Source: JAGQRJ01 sp041402045 (GTDB taxonomy: Bacteria; Planctomycetota; J058). From it: a DNA stretch of 64,000 nucleotides. The notes beneath the pieces were generated by a model. It had not been told where the DNA came from, did no database searches, and worked only from the letters and a program-made list of their open reading frames with translations. Location: NCBI GenBank assembly GCA_041402045.1, contig JAWKSZ010000034.1, positions 13,407-77,406 of the forward strand, given 5' to 3'. Numbering within the stretch: the stretch's first letter is position 1; each line of letters opens with the position of its first letter. This document shows positions 38,977 through 46,864 of the stretch, piece by piece. Both the position numbers and the translations under genes were made by a program.

Positions 38977-39966
38977 ATGCTCGGCCGCGCTCTGACCGCG
39001 TTCGTCCTCTGCTTCTCCACCGGCTGCGTGTATGCGCCCCTCGACCTGGGGCTCGGCGAGGTAGGCAAGCCCTTCGAGGCGCGCCTGACCTCGGGCTCGG
39101 ACGACGAGAAGGTCGTGCTGCTACGGATCGACGGGGAGATCAGCGGGCGCGAAGAGGGCGGCTTCCTCAGCTCGACGCCGGCGACGACGTCCCAGGTGCG
39201 GCAGGTGCTCGACCTGGCCCGGGCCGACGACGACGTGAAGGCCGTGGTCGTGCGGATCAACAGCCCAGGCGGCGGCGTGACCGCGAGCGACGTGATCTTC
39301 CACGAGCTCCAGCGCTTTCGCAGCGAGACCCAGAAGCCCGTGGTGGCCTGGTTCGGCGACACCGCCGCGTCCGGCGGCTACTACGTGGCCATGGCCGCGG
39401 ACCGGATCGTGGCGGCGCCGACGTGCATCACCGGCTCGATCGGGGTGGTCTCGACCTTCTACGACGTGACGGGCCTCGAGGAGAAGCTCGGGGTGCACGT
39501 GCACGCGATCACCAGCGGCGAATACAAGGACATGGGGAGCATGTTCCGCGACATGCGCCCGGACGAGCGCGAGCTGCTCCAGGCCCTGATCGACGCCATG
39601 TATGCGCGCTTCGTGACCGTGGTCGACGAGGGCCGCCCCAACCTCGACCGCGCCGCGGTCGAGCGCCTCGCGGACGGGCGGATCTACACCGGGGAGCAGG
39701 CCCTCGAGGCGGGGCTGGTGGACGAGCTGGGCTACCTCGAGGACGCGGTGGACGAGGTCGCGAAGCTGGCGGGGCTGCGGGAGCCGTTGCTGATCGCCTA
39801 CGAGCGGCGCGGGCTCAGCGCCGAGGCCTCGACGATCTACAGCGCTCCCCAGCTCCGCGCCCTCGGCGAGCTGGGCCTCGAGAGCGACCTCGGCCGCCTC
39901 GCCGAGCGCGTGCTCCCCGCTCGCAGCGGGCCCGCCCTGCACTACCTCTGGCTCCCCGGCCGCTGA
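38977..39966 (+). CDS. sppA: Signal peptide peptidase SppA (lipoprotein form)
   Basis: A 329-residue serine protease of family S49 that cleaves remnant signal peptides or membrane peptides. The N-terminal segment ends in a lipobox (LCFSTGC, C17), so it is probably a lipid-anchored periplasmic enzyme rather than a helix-anchored one. The catalytic dyad is visible: Ser132 in GDTAASGGYYVAMAAD and Lys184 in SGEYKDMGS. Other S49 segments are VVVRINSPGGG and YTGEQALEAGLVDELG. The length is that of the single-domain 36K type. Good SD (GGGAGGT) before ATG 38977. It appears monocistronic. Confidence 0.93.
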   Translation: MLGRALTAFVLCFSTGCVYAPLDLGLGEVGKPFEARLTSGSDDEKVVLLRIDGEISGREEGGFLSSTPATTSQVRQVLDLARADDDVKAVVVRINSPGGGVTASDVIFHELQRFRSETQKPVVAWFGDTAASGGYYVAMAADRIVAAPTCITGSIGVVSTFYDVTGLEEKLGVHVHAITSGEYKDMGSMFRDMRPDERELLQALIDAMYARFVTVVDEGRPNLDRAAVERLADGRIYTGEQALEAGLVDELGYLEDAVDEVAKLAGLREPLLIAYERRGLSAEASTIYSAPQLRALGELGLESDLGRLAERVLPARSGPALHYLWLPGR

Positions 39967-40020
39967 GGAGCGTCCAGGGGCGCGGTTTGGGCCTGGGCTG
40001 AATCCCCCCTCAGATCGGGC

Positions 40021-40048
40021 TAAATCCTGGAGGCGCACCGGTCGAAAA
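40021..40048 (+). promoter_or_regulatory. Sigma-28-like promoter motif (site B) before the diguanylate cyclase gene
   Basis: TAAAT (40021-40025), 15 bases, GTCGAAAA (40041-40048): close to the flagellar sigma pattern with a spacer one base longer. The 3' half also sits in a perfect hairpin ACCGGTC-GAAAA-GACCGGT (40037-40055). The same motif precedes the genes at 13365 and 46865. Confidence 0.4.
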
Positions 40049-40093
40049 GACCGGTAAGGGGCGTCGGGTGCGGCGTCGGAGGAGGCCGCCAGG

Positions 40094-41365
40094 GTGTTCG
40101 TTCGCTTGTCCACGACGGTGTTGATCGCGGGAGTCGCGAGCACGTTGGGGATCGCGAGCGTTCTGGCCTGGCTCAGCGAGCCGGGCTTGATCAACGGCTT
40201 CCTCCTGATCGGCGGGGCCTGGTCGGCCATGAGCGCGGGGGTCTTCGCCTGGGACGCGCTGCGCCTGCGGCGCGCGCTCCAGCACCTGCTCCGCGGCGGC
40301 GCGGCCCTGGGGGCCGAGGCCAAGTGCCGCGCGGCCCAGGAGGAGCGCCGCCACGAGCTCCTGGCGCGCATGCGCCGCCAGGTCGAGCTCCTGAGCGCGA
40401 TCCGGGACCTGGCGCTGATCGCCAACGACGACGTGAGCTTCGCCTCGATCCTCGAGCGCGGCCTGGCCGTCCTCGGCGGGTTCTTCGGGGCGCGGGAGAT
40501 CACGGTGTTCCTGGAGAACGCCGAGACCGAGAACGGCCTGGAGGCCGTGGCCCACCACTTCGGCGGCAAGACCCGGGTGTGCCAGCGCGGCCAGCTCGGG
40601 GTGCGCCCGATCGAGGCGCTGCGGGCCTGGGACGAGCAGCGGACCGTGCTCCCCGAGCCGGGCCGCGGCGGCCTGCGCGCGGCCTGCCTGCTCGTCGCCG
40701 ACGGCGAGGTCATGGGGGCGCTCGAGGTTCGGCTCCCGCCGGATCAGCTCGAGCGCGACCTGAGCGAGCTGGGCCGGGAGCTCGAGGCCCTGGCCAAGCA
40801 CGTGGCCCTCGCGATCCGCAAGCCCACCCTCTACGACCGCGCGGTGGTCGACGCGCTCACGGGCCTCTACACCAAGCGCCACTTCCAGGAGCAGGTGCGC
40901 CAGCAGATCGCGCAGCGCGTGCGCCTGGGCACCCCGCTCTCGCTGGTGATCCTCGACGTCGACCACTTCAAGCAAGTCAACGACGTCCACGGCCACGTGG
41001 CCGGGGACGCGGTGCTGGCCGAGGTCGCGGCGCGGGTGCGCGGCGAGATCCGCGGCTACGACCAGGCCTTCCGCTACGGCGGCGAGGAGGTCGTGATCCT
41101 CTCGCCCAACACCGGGCTCTCGGACGCCGTGGCCCTGGCCGAGCGGCTGCGCGAGCGCCTGCGCGGGGACCCGGTGGACACCGGCGACACGCGGATCCCG
41201 GTCACCGCGAGCTTCGGCGTCGCCGAGTTCGTGCCGGGCCACATGCTCAGCCCCGCGGCGTTCCTCGAGGTGGCCGACCAGGCGCTGTATCGCGCCAAGC
41301 GCGGGGGTCGCGACCGGGTGTGCTCCGCTGCGGATCCGGTCCTGGCGCTGCCTCAGGCGGCTTGA
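40094..41365 (+). CDS. Membrane diguanylate cyclase with GAF-like sensor
   Basis: A 423-residue enzyme making cyclic di-GMP. Two membrane helices (TTVLIAGVASTLGIASVLAWL and INGFLLIGGAWSAMSAGVF) are followed by a coiled linker and a GAF-like domain (about 100-250, with AREITVFLENAETENGLE). The GGDEF domain opens with DALTGLYTKRHF and has VILDVDHFKQVND, GHVAGDAVLAEVA and the active-site loop GGEEV (near 329). An RxxD product-inhibition site (RGYD) lies five residues before the loop, so feedback inhibition is likely. GTG 40094 has GGAGGAGG upstream. The gene for a two-helix protein starts two bases after the stop. A sigma-28-like motif upstream suggests co-control with motility genes not in this window. 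Confidence 0.93.
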   Translation: MFVRLSTTVLIAGVASTLGIASVLAWLSEPGLINGFLLIGGAWSAMSAGVFAWDALRLRRALQHLLRGGAALGAEAKCRAAQEERRHELLARMRRQVELLSAIRDLALIANDDVSFASILERGLAVLGGFFGAREITVFLENAETENGLEAVAHHFGGKTRVCQRGQLGVRPIEALRAWDEQRTVLPEPGRGGLRAACLLVADGEVMGALEVRLPPDQLERDLSELGRELEALAKHVALAIRKPTLYDRAVVDALTGLYTKRHFQEQVRQQIAQRVRLGTPLSLVILDVDHFKQVNDVHGHVAGDAVLAEVAARVRGEIRGYDQAFRYGGEEVVILSPNTGLSDAVALAERLRERLRGDPVDTGDTRIPVTASFGVAEFVPGHMLSPAAFLEVADQALYRAKRGGRDRVCSAADPVLALPQAA

Positions 41366-41366
41366 T

Positions 41367-41603
41367 GTGCTCGAGGCGATCCCCCAGGTCCTGATCGGGG
41401 TCCTGGGGGTCGGCCTGTGGGCGCTCTGCGGGGCGCAGCTCAAGAGCGGCGAGGCGTACAAGCTGGGCCAGCGCAGCCGCGAGACCCATGTCTTCCGCCG
41501 CGACCACGAGCCGGTCGGCTACTGGTTCACGCAGGCCGCGCTGGTCGTCGGCGGCGGAGCCATGGTCTACGCCGCCCTGTTCGTGGACCTTCCGCTGCGC
41601 TGA
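41367..41603 (+). CDS. Small two-helix membrane protein downstream of the diguanylate cyclase
   Basis: 78 residues with two hydrophobic segments (IPQVLIGVLGVGLWALCGAQL and WFTQAALVVGGGAMVYAALFV) linked by a charged loop (GQRSRETHVFRRDHEP). GTG 41367 follows the cyclase stop by one base, so it is translationally coupled and may interact with that protein in the membrane. No known family is recognised. A hairpin terminator follows. Confidence 0.65.
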   Translation: MLEAIPQVLIGVLGVGLWALCGAQLKSGEAYKLGQRSRETHVFRRDHEPVGYWFTQAALVVGGGAMVYAALFVDLPLR

Positions 41604-41612
41604 TCTGTAGGG

Positions 41613-41634
41613 GGCGTCCCGGGTCCGGGTCGCC
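41613..41634 (+). terminator. Hairpin terminator after the diguanylate cyclase operon
   Basis: Arms GGCGTCCCGG and CCGGGTCGCC with one T-T mismatch and a GT loop, starting nine bases past the stop at 41603. There is no T-tract. Confidence 0.5.
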
Positions 41635-41707
41635 TTGGGGCGGTAGGGGTCACCCAGGCTGAAGCTCGAGGTTTCCGCTGCGAGGGGCGACCGGGGACTC
41701 CGCGCCG

Positions 41708-41713
41708 TATCCT
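41708..41713 (+). promoter_or_regulatory. -10 element TATCCT predicting a leaderless FHA-gene transcript
   Basis: TATCCT ends six bases before the ATG at 41720, the same geometry as at 32685, with no ribosome site in between. Confidence 0.4.
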
Positions 41714-41719
41714 CGTGGC

Positions 41720-42322
41720 ATGCAGCTCACACCGGGGACTTCACTTGCGCAGCTTGCCGCGCTCCGCGGGAGCTGCAGCGACGCCGAGCTGCTGCGAGCG
41801 TTGGGGACCTGCGGCTACTTCGTGGTGTTCCCCTGGGACGACGGCGGCGGTGGCGGGGTCGACACCTGCATGCTGCCCGACCTCGAGGACCCGGACCACG
41901 ATCCGCTCGAGGAGACCGTCCTCGACGAGGAGACGGACCAGGGCGTCTTCGGGGCGACGCGGGTGGGGTCTGCGGCGGCGCCTGCGGGGGACCCGCAGGA
42001 GGCCGTGCTGGTCCCGCTGCTCAAGAGCGCCCGGAACCCGTTCACCCAGTTCCTCACCGTCGGCCGCGCGCGGAACAACGACGTGATCCTGACCGCGCCG
42101 TCGGTCTCGAAGGTCCACGCCTGGCTCAGCCACGCCGGCCCCTCGGGCTGGTTCCTCATGGACAACGCCTCGACCAACGGTACGACCCAGAACGGGACGC
42201 GGCTCCCGCCGCGGCAGAACGTGCCCTTGCGGGTGGGCGACAGCCTCGGCTTCGGCGGGGCGCTGGTCGTGTTCGCGGACCCGCCCAAGGTGCTCGAATT
42301 TACCCGGGCGGGCGATTTCTAG
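41720..42322 (+). CDS. FHA-domain protein
   Basis: 200 residues, cytoplasmic. The first 100 residues are acidic with a Gly/Asp stretch (DDGGGGGVDTCMLPDLEDPDHDP), and contain DPLEETVLDEETDQ, resembling the Thr-containing peptides phosphorylated by kinases in FHA regulators. The C-terminal half is a forkhead-associated phosphothreonine-binding domain with conserved LTVGRARNNDVIL, SVSKVHAWLS, and DNASTNGTTQNGTRL. It probably reads the output of Ser/Thr kinases such as those at 47450, 55924 and 57765. It appears to be a single-gene unit with its own -10 box and converges on the HEAT-protein gene. Confidence 0.9.
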   Translation: MQLTPGTSLAQLAALRGSCSDAELLRALGTCGYFVVFPWDDGGGGGVDTCMLPDLEDPDHDPLEETVLDEETDQGVFGATRVGSAAAPAGDPQEAVLVPLLKSARNPFTQFLTVGRARNNDVILTAPSVSKVHAWLSHAGPSGWFLMDNASTNGTTQNGTRLPPRQNVPLRVGDSLGFGGALVVFADPPKVLEFTRAGDF

Positions 42323-42351
42323 GGAAGGCCTGCGCTTCGGACGGGCGAGTT

Positions 42352-43964
42352 CTAGCTGCCGCCGAGGCGGCCCAGGGCGAAGCGCGCAGCGGGTTCGTCG
42401 ACGTTCACGTTGAACATGCCCCCCACGTCTTCGGCCTCGAGCAAGGGCTCCAGGTCCGAGCGCGCTGCGGCCGCGGCGGGCCCGATCGCGCCCAGGGCTG
42501 CAGCCGCGTCCATGCGTACCGCGTCGTGCTCGCTCGTGAGGAGCGCGCGCAGCGGGGCGACCGTGTCCTGAGCGGCCGGACCCAGCCGGGAGAGCGCCTG
42601 CGCTGCGAGGCGCTGGGCCTCTGGACGGGGGTCTGCCAGCAGCTCGCGGAGCTGGGTCACGTGCGCCGGCTTGGCGAGGACCACACCCAGGACCGCGAGC
42701 GAGGCGTCGCCCAGCGTCTGGGTCAGGGTCTGCACGTCCGCCCGACTCAGCTCCCGAGCGCCGAGGGCGTCCAGGGCGCGCCAGGCGAGACGCGTCCCGC
42801 TCACCCCCCGGGCCAGCGCAGCCCCGAGGCCTGCGAGGTCGCTGGGCAGCTCCTCCGGTGCGGCGAGACGCTCGAGGGCCGCCTTGCCCGCCATGCGCGC
42901 GTAGCGATCCTTCCCCGCCTCCTGCTCCAGACGTTCGAGGGCCTCCCGCGCGCCCGGGCCGCCGAGGTCCGCCACGAGGTGCGCGAGCTCGAGCTGCTCC
43001 TCCGCCGACGCGCCCTCCACGAGGTACGCCTGCAGCTTCTGCGCGAGCGGCGCGGCTCGCTCGCCCAGGGCGGTCAGCAGCGCACGCACGGGGTCTGCGC
43101 GCTCGGGGTCCTCGAGCCCCCGCTCGAGGGCGGGGAGGTAGGCCGAGGGGTCCAGCTCGCGCAGGGCGAGCACGACCTCCAGCGTGTCCTCGTCGCGAGG
43201 TCCGCTCGTGGCTGCGGTAAAGGCCTCGATCGATTCGCTGACCCAGGGACCCCGCAGGCGGAGCGCTTCACGGACGACGTAGGGGTTGCGGTGGGAGAGC
43301 GCCGCGCGCCAGCTCGCGGCGTCGGTCGGCAGGGGAGGGGGGTCGAGGGGGGAGGGCTTCCCGCGACGGTCCACCTCGAGCTCCGCGACGACGGCCTCTT
43401 GGAGCTTGGACTCCGAAGCGCTCGGTGTGGGCTCGACGCCTGCCTGGACGTGACCCGCTTCGCGGCTCTCCGGCGCGTCGTCGCCTCCACGGGTGAAGGC
43501 GAAGCCTAGCCCAGCGACCGCCAGCACGCCGCCGACTCCGGCCAGGGGAAGCCAGCCGGGACGCCGACCCGGCGTGGCCGAGGGGTGCGCGCGGGAGCCG
43601 ACCCGGCGCGTGCGCTCTTGGACTCCTTGGATTTCGTTCGCTTGGCGTTGGACGACTTGGCGCCACGGGACCCGCTCCGCGCCGGCTTCGACTCGCCGGA
43701 CGACCGCTCGTCGCTGGGACGCTGGGTGCCGCGCGCCTTGGTCCGCTTCCCACCGGATGAGCGACCCTCGTCGGGGGTCCGAGTGGAGCGCTTCTTGCGC
43801 GCTCGGTTCGACCGGGGCCCCTCCTCGCCGTCGGCCTTGCGGCGCGGGCTCGTCTTCTCGGAGCCGGTGCGCTCCTTCGTCTTGCGGCGGCTCTTGGTGG
43901 CCGTGCCGCGAGAGCTGCTGGTCGTTCGGGGGCGGGCTCGCTCGGTGGAGCTGCGCTCGGCCAT
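42352..43964 (-). pseudogene. Basic-N-terminus, membrane-anchored HEAT-repeat protein with one frameshift
   Basis: ATG 43964 (GAGGACCC upstream) begins MAERSSTERARPRTTSSS and continues for about 125 residues of Lys, Arg, Ser and Thr, histone-H1-like. Near 43560-43600 the frame changes by one base. The new frame gives a membrane helix (WLPLAGVGGVLAVAGLGFAF) and then about 370 residues of HEAT/Armadillo-like repeats (ADPVRALLTALGERAAPLAQKL, RPEAQRLAAQALSRLGPAAQD, DAVRMDAAAALGAIGPAAAAA) to TAG 42352. The helix splits the protein into a basic cytoplasmic tail and an outside solenoid. Alternatively there are two genes, a basic protein ending at 43506 and a HEAT protein starting at 43527. I favour one, since the helix is cut by the shift. 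Confidence 0.6.
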
Positions 43965-44109
43965 GGGTCCTCGATCTACCTCACTCTTCTCTCGGCGCTC
44001 ATGATAGGGAGCAGGGCTCCAGGAAGGGAAGCAGTTTCTGCCCGATGCCCCGCGACCCATGCTTCAGCCTCGCGGGCCGCGAGCCCAGAGAGGGCCGCCT
44101 CAGGTGCGG
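43965..44109. other. Intergenic region before the tandem repeats
   Basis: It holds the promoter region of the HEAT gene and otherwise no feature I can support. Open frames across it are chance products of base composition. Confidence 0.35.
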
Positions 44110-44505
44110 GCGTGCAGCGCGGCGCCGGCGAGCAGCGTCGACCGTGGATGTGCGAGGCGTGCAGCGCGACCGGCGAGCAGCGACGGCCGTGGTGTGCGAG
44201 GCGTGCAGGGCGACCGGCGAGCAGCGTCGGCCGTGGGTGCGGGCGTGCAGCGCGACCGGCGAGCAGCGTCGGCCGTGGGTGCAGGCGTGCAGGGCGACCG
44301 GCGGGCCGGCGGCAGCCGTCGAGCACGAAGGCGTGCGGGGCGACCGGCGAGCGGCGACGGCCGTGGTGTGCGAGGCGTGCAGCGCGACCGGCGAGCGGCG
44401 ACAACCGTGGTGTGCGAGGCGTGCAGCGCGACCGGCGAGCGGCGACGGCCCGTGGTGTGCGAGCCGTGCAGCGCGACCGGCGAGCGGCGTCAGCCGCGAG
44501 CGCTG
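44110..44505. repeat. Nine imperfect tandem repeats of 42-47 bp
   Basis: Units start GCGTGCAG at 44110, 44157, 44201, 44243, 44285, 44331, 44375 and 44419, and CCGTGCAG at 44464. The core is GCGACCGGCGAGCAGCG, then TCGGCCGTGG and a variable end. Units 1-4 have GAGCAGCG, while units 6-9 have GAGCGGCG, so the array looks grown from two subtypes. Unit lengths are mostly not multiples of three, arguing against coding. It is joined directly to the hairpin element at 44506-44592. Confidence 0.85.
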
Positions 44506-44592
44506 GCCGTCGGCGAAGCCGACGGCGAGCCCCTTGGGGGTGAGGCCTCGGGGCTTTGCCCCGAGGCCGAGGGGGTCTGGGACAGACCCCCC
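44506..44592 (-). repeat. Hairpin-rich dispersed element, copy 2
   Basis: Three perfect hairpins in a row: GCCGTCGGC-GAA-GCCGACGGC (44506-44526), GGCCTCGGGGC-TTT-GCCCCGAGGCC (44544-44568), and the palindrome GGGGGTCTG-GGA-CAGACCCCC (44571-44591). Read on the minus strand it has the same order as copy 1 at 36268. The palindrome starts six bases past the stop of the WYL gene (44598), so it is also a likely terminator. Confidence 0.7.
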
Positions 44593-44597
44593 ATGCA

Positions 44598-45560
44598 TCA
44601 AGGCGAGTCGGCGAGGAAGGCTTCGAGTCGGGCGCAGATCGCGTCGCGGGCCTCCGGGGGCTCGGTGATCTCGCACAGCTCGCCGTAGAGCAGGGCCTTG
44701 TTCACGGCCCAGGGGATCGAGCCGCAGTTGAGCACGACCGTGACCGCGTCGCCCTTGGTCTCGCTGGGCATCTCCGCGTAGTCCTCGGTCACGTAGCGGG
44801 TCAGCGCCGCGTTGAAGCGCAGGCGCACGGTGAACCCGCCGGCGCCCAGGCTCTCGAGGTGGCGGTCGAGGTCGAAGTCCGCGGGGACGTCGAAGTGGCC
44901 GCCTTGCTGGTCGACGGCGATTCGGCTGATCCGATCCAAGCGGAAGCTGCGCACGTCCTCCTTCTGCTCGCAGTAGCCGATCAAGTACTGGTTGCCGTAC
45001 TTGTCCGCCTGGGCGAAGGGGCGCACGCGGCGCTCGCTGATCCGGTCGCTGCTGGCGCTGTAGTAGGTGAGGATCAGCGGGCGTCGCTGCTCGAGGGACT
45101 CGCTGATCAGGCCCAGCTTGTCGCCGAGGTCCTGGCTGTGAGGGGCCTCGATCCGGCCCTCGAGCCGGCCCAGGCTGCCCTGCCCGCTCTTGCGCATTTG
45201 CTCTTCGAGGGTCTCGAGCACCTGGAGGTAGGCCTCGTAGAGCGGGCCTTCCTCGGGGATCGGCAGGCGCTCGATCGCCAGGCGCAGGGCCAGCGCCTCG
45301 GGCAAGGTCAGCCGCGCGGGGCGCGCGAAGTGCTGGGCGTAGTCCACGGTCACGTGGTCGCCGTCTATGAACACCGAGATGTAGTCGTTGGGCAGATACG
45401 GCGGCACGCCGCAGAGCATGATCGCGTTCAGGTCGCCCATGAGCTCGCGCTTGCTCACGCCCAGGGTCTCCTGCAGCTCGCGCAGGGGGATCCCTCCGCG
45501 GCGCTGGATCAGGGGAATGATCGCCAACAGGCGACGCAGGCGCGGGACGGGGTTGCTCAC
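44598..45560 (-). CDS. WYL-domain transcription regulator, PafC-like
   Basis: A 320-residue regulator. The N-terminal winged helix (RLLAIIPLIQRRGGIPLRELQETLGVSKRELMGDLNAIM region, residues 8-47) is followed by a WYL domain (PLILTYYSASSDRISERRVRP, GNQYLIGYCEQKEDVRSFRLDRIS) and a WCX-type C-terminal extension. WYL domains bind single-stranded DNA or nucleotides; in mycobacteria PafB/PafC activate DNA-damage genes. GTG 45560 overlaps the stop of the upstream WYL gene as GTGA, so the two are coupled and probably act as a heterodimer. The 3' end runs into the hairpin element. Confidence 0.88.
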   Translation of the reverse strand: MSNPVPRLRRLLAIIPLIQRRGGIPLRELQETLGVSKRELMGDLNAIMLCGVPPYLPNDYISVFIDGDHVTVDYAQHFARPARLTLPEALALRLAIERLPIPEEGPLYEAYLQVLETLEEQMRKSGQGSLGRLEGRIEAPHSQDLGDKLGLISESLEQRRPLILTYYSASSDRISERRVRPFAQADKYGNQYLIGYCEQKEDVRSFRLDRISRIAVDQQGGHFDVPADFDLDRHLESLGAGGFTVRLRFNAALTRYVTEDYAEMPSETKGDAVTVVLNCGSIPWAVNKALLYGELCEITEPPEARDAICARLEAFLADSP

Positions 45561-46687
45561 GCGGACCCCCCGCCTGGGGCGCGGTAGAGCGCGAGGACCT
45601 CGCGCGCGAGGTCGCGCAGCGCGCCCTCGAGGTCTGGGGGCGTCGCGATCCGAATCCGCGGCACGTAGCGCAGGAGGAAGCGCAGGAACGGCCGGCGCTG
45701 GTGCACCTGGAAGCGCAGGGTGACCCAGCCCTCGTGCTCGGAGACGACCTCCGCGGAGGGCACCAACGAGCGCACCTCGTGGCTCACGCCGGCGGCGAAG
45801 CTGACCTCGGCCTGGAACGGCTCGCTCTCGCCGCCGGTGAAGGCGGTCTCGAGGTCCTTGTATTCCCAGCGGGTCTTGCCAATGTGCTCGCGCACGCGGA
45901 ACCCGGCGGGGATCTGGTAGTCGCCGCCCTCGCTCTCGGGGAGCGCGAACTCGACGGCGCCGCGGATCCGCTGCAGCTTGAACACGCGCTGGGCCTGACG
46001 CACGTGGCAGTAGCCGACGAGGTACCAGGCGCCGCGGTTCCAGGCCTGCCCGGCGAAGCCCAGGCCGTAGGGGTCGACCTGGCGCTTGAGCTCCTCGCCG
46101 CTGCTGATCGTGCGGTAGGTGAACTCGACCCGGCGGTTGTGGAACACCGCCTGGCTGAGGATCTCCAGGTTCTCGCCGGCCTGGGAGCTCTTGGCTTGCT
46201 TCGCGCCGACCAGGGGGTCCAAGGACTCCCGCGGGGCGACCGGGCGCTCGTCGCTCTCCTCGGAGACGAAGAACCCGAGCTTGACCAGGGCCGAGCGCAG
46301 GTCGGCCGAGATCTGTCCGCCGCCGGCGTGGGCCCAGGCGAACAGGGCGCGCAGGATCTTCCCCGACTCCGGGGGGAGCGAGATCTCGTCGAGGAAGTAG
46401 GCGTCGCGGGGAATCCGGTAGCCTTCGACGCCGAAGGGGCCCGAGCTCTTGTGCTCGATCGGGATCCCCATGTCCCGCAGCACCTTCTTGTCGCGCTCGA
46501 AGCGGCGCATGAGGGAGTCGCGGGTGGCCTGGTCGTTGTAGCCCGTGACCTTGCCCAGGATCGCGCTGACCGGGACCGGCTCCTCGGCGCGGAGCAGGAC
46601 CGCGATCAGGTTCATGATCCGTTCCGCCTTGGGGACCCGCTCGGGCGGTGTCCGACCGTCGGCGTAAGATTCGGTTCCTGAAGGCAT
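45557..46687 (-). CDS. WYL-domain transcription regulator, PafB-like
   Basis: A 376-residue protein. The winged helix spans about 20-80 (ERIMNLIAVLLRAEEPVPVSAIL ... RDSLMRRFERDKKVLRDMGIPI), the WYL domain about 180-270 (NRRVEFTYRTISSGEELKRQVDPYGL, GAWYLVGYCHVRQAQRVFKLQRI), and the WCX extension reaches the end. It forms a coupled pair with the PafC-like gene. The first 17 residues of the ATG 46687 start are not family-like, but no better in-frame start exists. A TAGACT box lies upstream on the same strand. No proteasome genes are in view, so the Paf name refers only to architecture. Confidence 0.88.
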   Translation of the reverse strand: MPSGTESYADGRTPPERVPKAERIMNLIAVLLRAEEPVPVSAILGKVTGYNDQATRDSLMRRFERDKKVLRDMGIPIEHKSSGPFGVEGYRIPRDAYFLDEISLPPESGKILRALFAWAHAGGGQISADLRSALVKLGFFVSEESDERPVAPRESLDPLVGAKQAKSSQAGENLEILSQAVFHNRRVEFTYRTISSGEELKRQVDPYGLGFAGQAWNRGAWYLVGYCHVRQAQRVFKLQRIRGAVEFALPESEGGDYQIPAGFRVREHIGKTRWEYKDLETAFTGGESEPFQAEVSFAAGVSHEVRSLVPSAEVVSEHEGWVTLRFQVHQRRPFLRFLLRYVPRIRIATPPDLEGALRDLAREVLALYRAPGGGSA

Positions 46688-46708
46688 TGGCGTGTGACCT
46701 GGGTCGCC

Positions 46709-46714
46709 AGTCTA
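46709..46714 (-). promoter_or_regulatory. -10 element TAGACT upstream of the WYL regulator pair
   Basis: TAGACT on the minus strand, 22 bases before the ATG at 46687, predicting a leader of about 15 bases. Same hexamer as at 11675 and 32685. Confidence 0.4.
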
Positions 46715-46813
46715 CTTGCTGTCGCGGCCGGTGCCAGTGCGTGGTCACGCAGGCCGGTAACTGCCTCGCATGCAGCGAGTTCAAGGAGCCCGGCGCTCCT
46801 CCGCAGAATTCCC

Positions 46814-46841
46814 TCAAGTCAGCGCGACCCTCCGTCGAAGA
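46814..46841 (+). promoter_or_regulatory. Sigma-28-like promoter motif (site C) before the coiled-coil protein gene
   Basis: CCCTCAAG (46811-46818) and GTCGAAGAGTCC (46834-46845) match site A at 13313-13348 in both halves and site B in its second half. ATG 46865 lies 24 bases past the second half with AGGAGG between. Confidence 0.4.
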
Positions 46842-46864
46842 GTCCCGCCAGGAGGTCCTGCGGT

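Noticed and set aside
40021..40093. c-di-GMP riboswitch before the diguanylate cyclase gene
   Set aside because: The leader is about 70 bases with one simple hairpin and lacks the conserved GEMM core segments; the promoter-like explanation fits better.
44110..44505. CRISPR array
   Set aside because: Units of 42-47 bp repeat along their full length with no unique spacers, lengths vary, and no cas genes are present.
36268..44592. Composite transposon bounded by the two inverted element copies
   Set aside because: The 8 kb between them contains ordinary unrelated genes, no transposase or integrase and no target duplication that I can see.
43999..44676. Repeat protein encoded across the tandem array (open frames on both strands)
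   Set aside because: Unit lengths are not multiples of three, so the peptide repeat changes frame from unit to unit; the frames are open only because the sequence is G+C-rich and lacks stop triplets.
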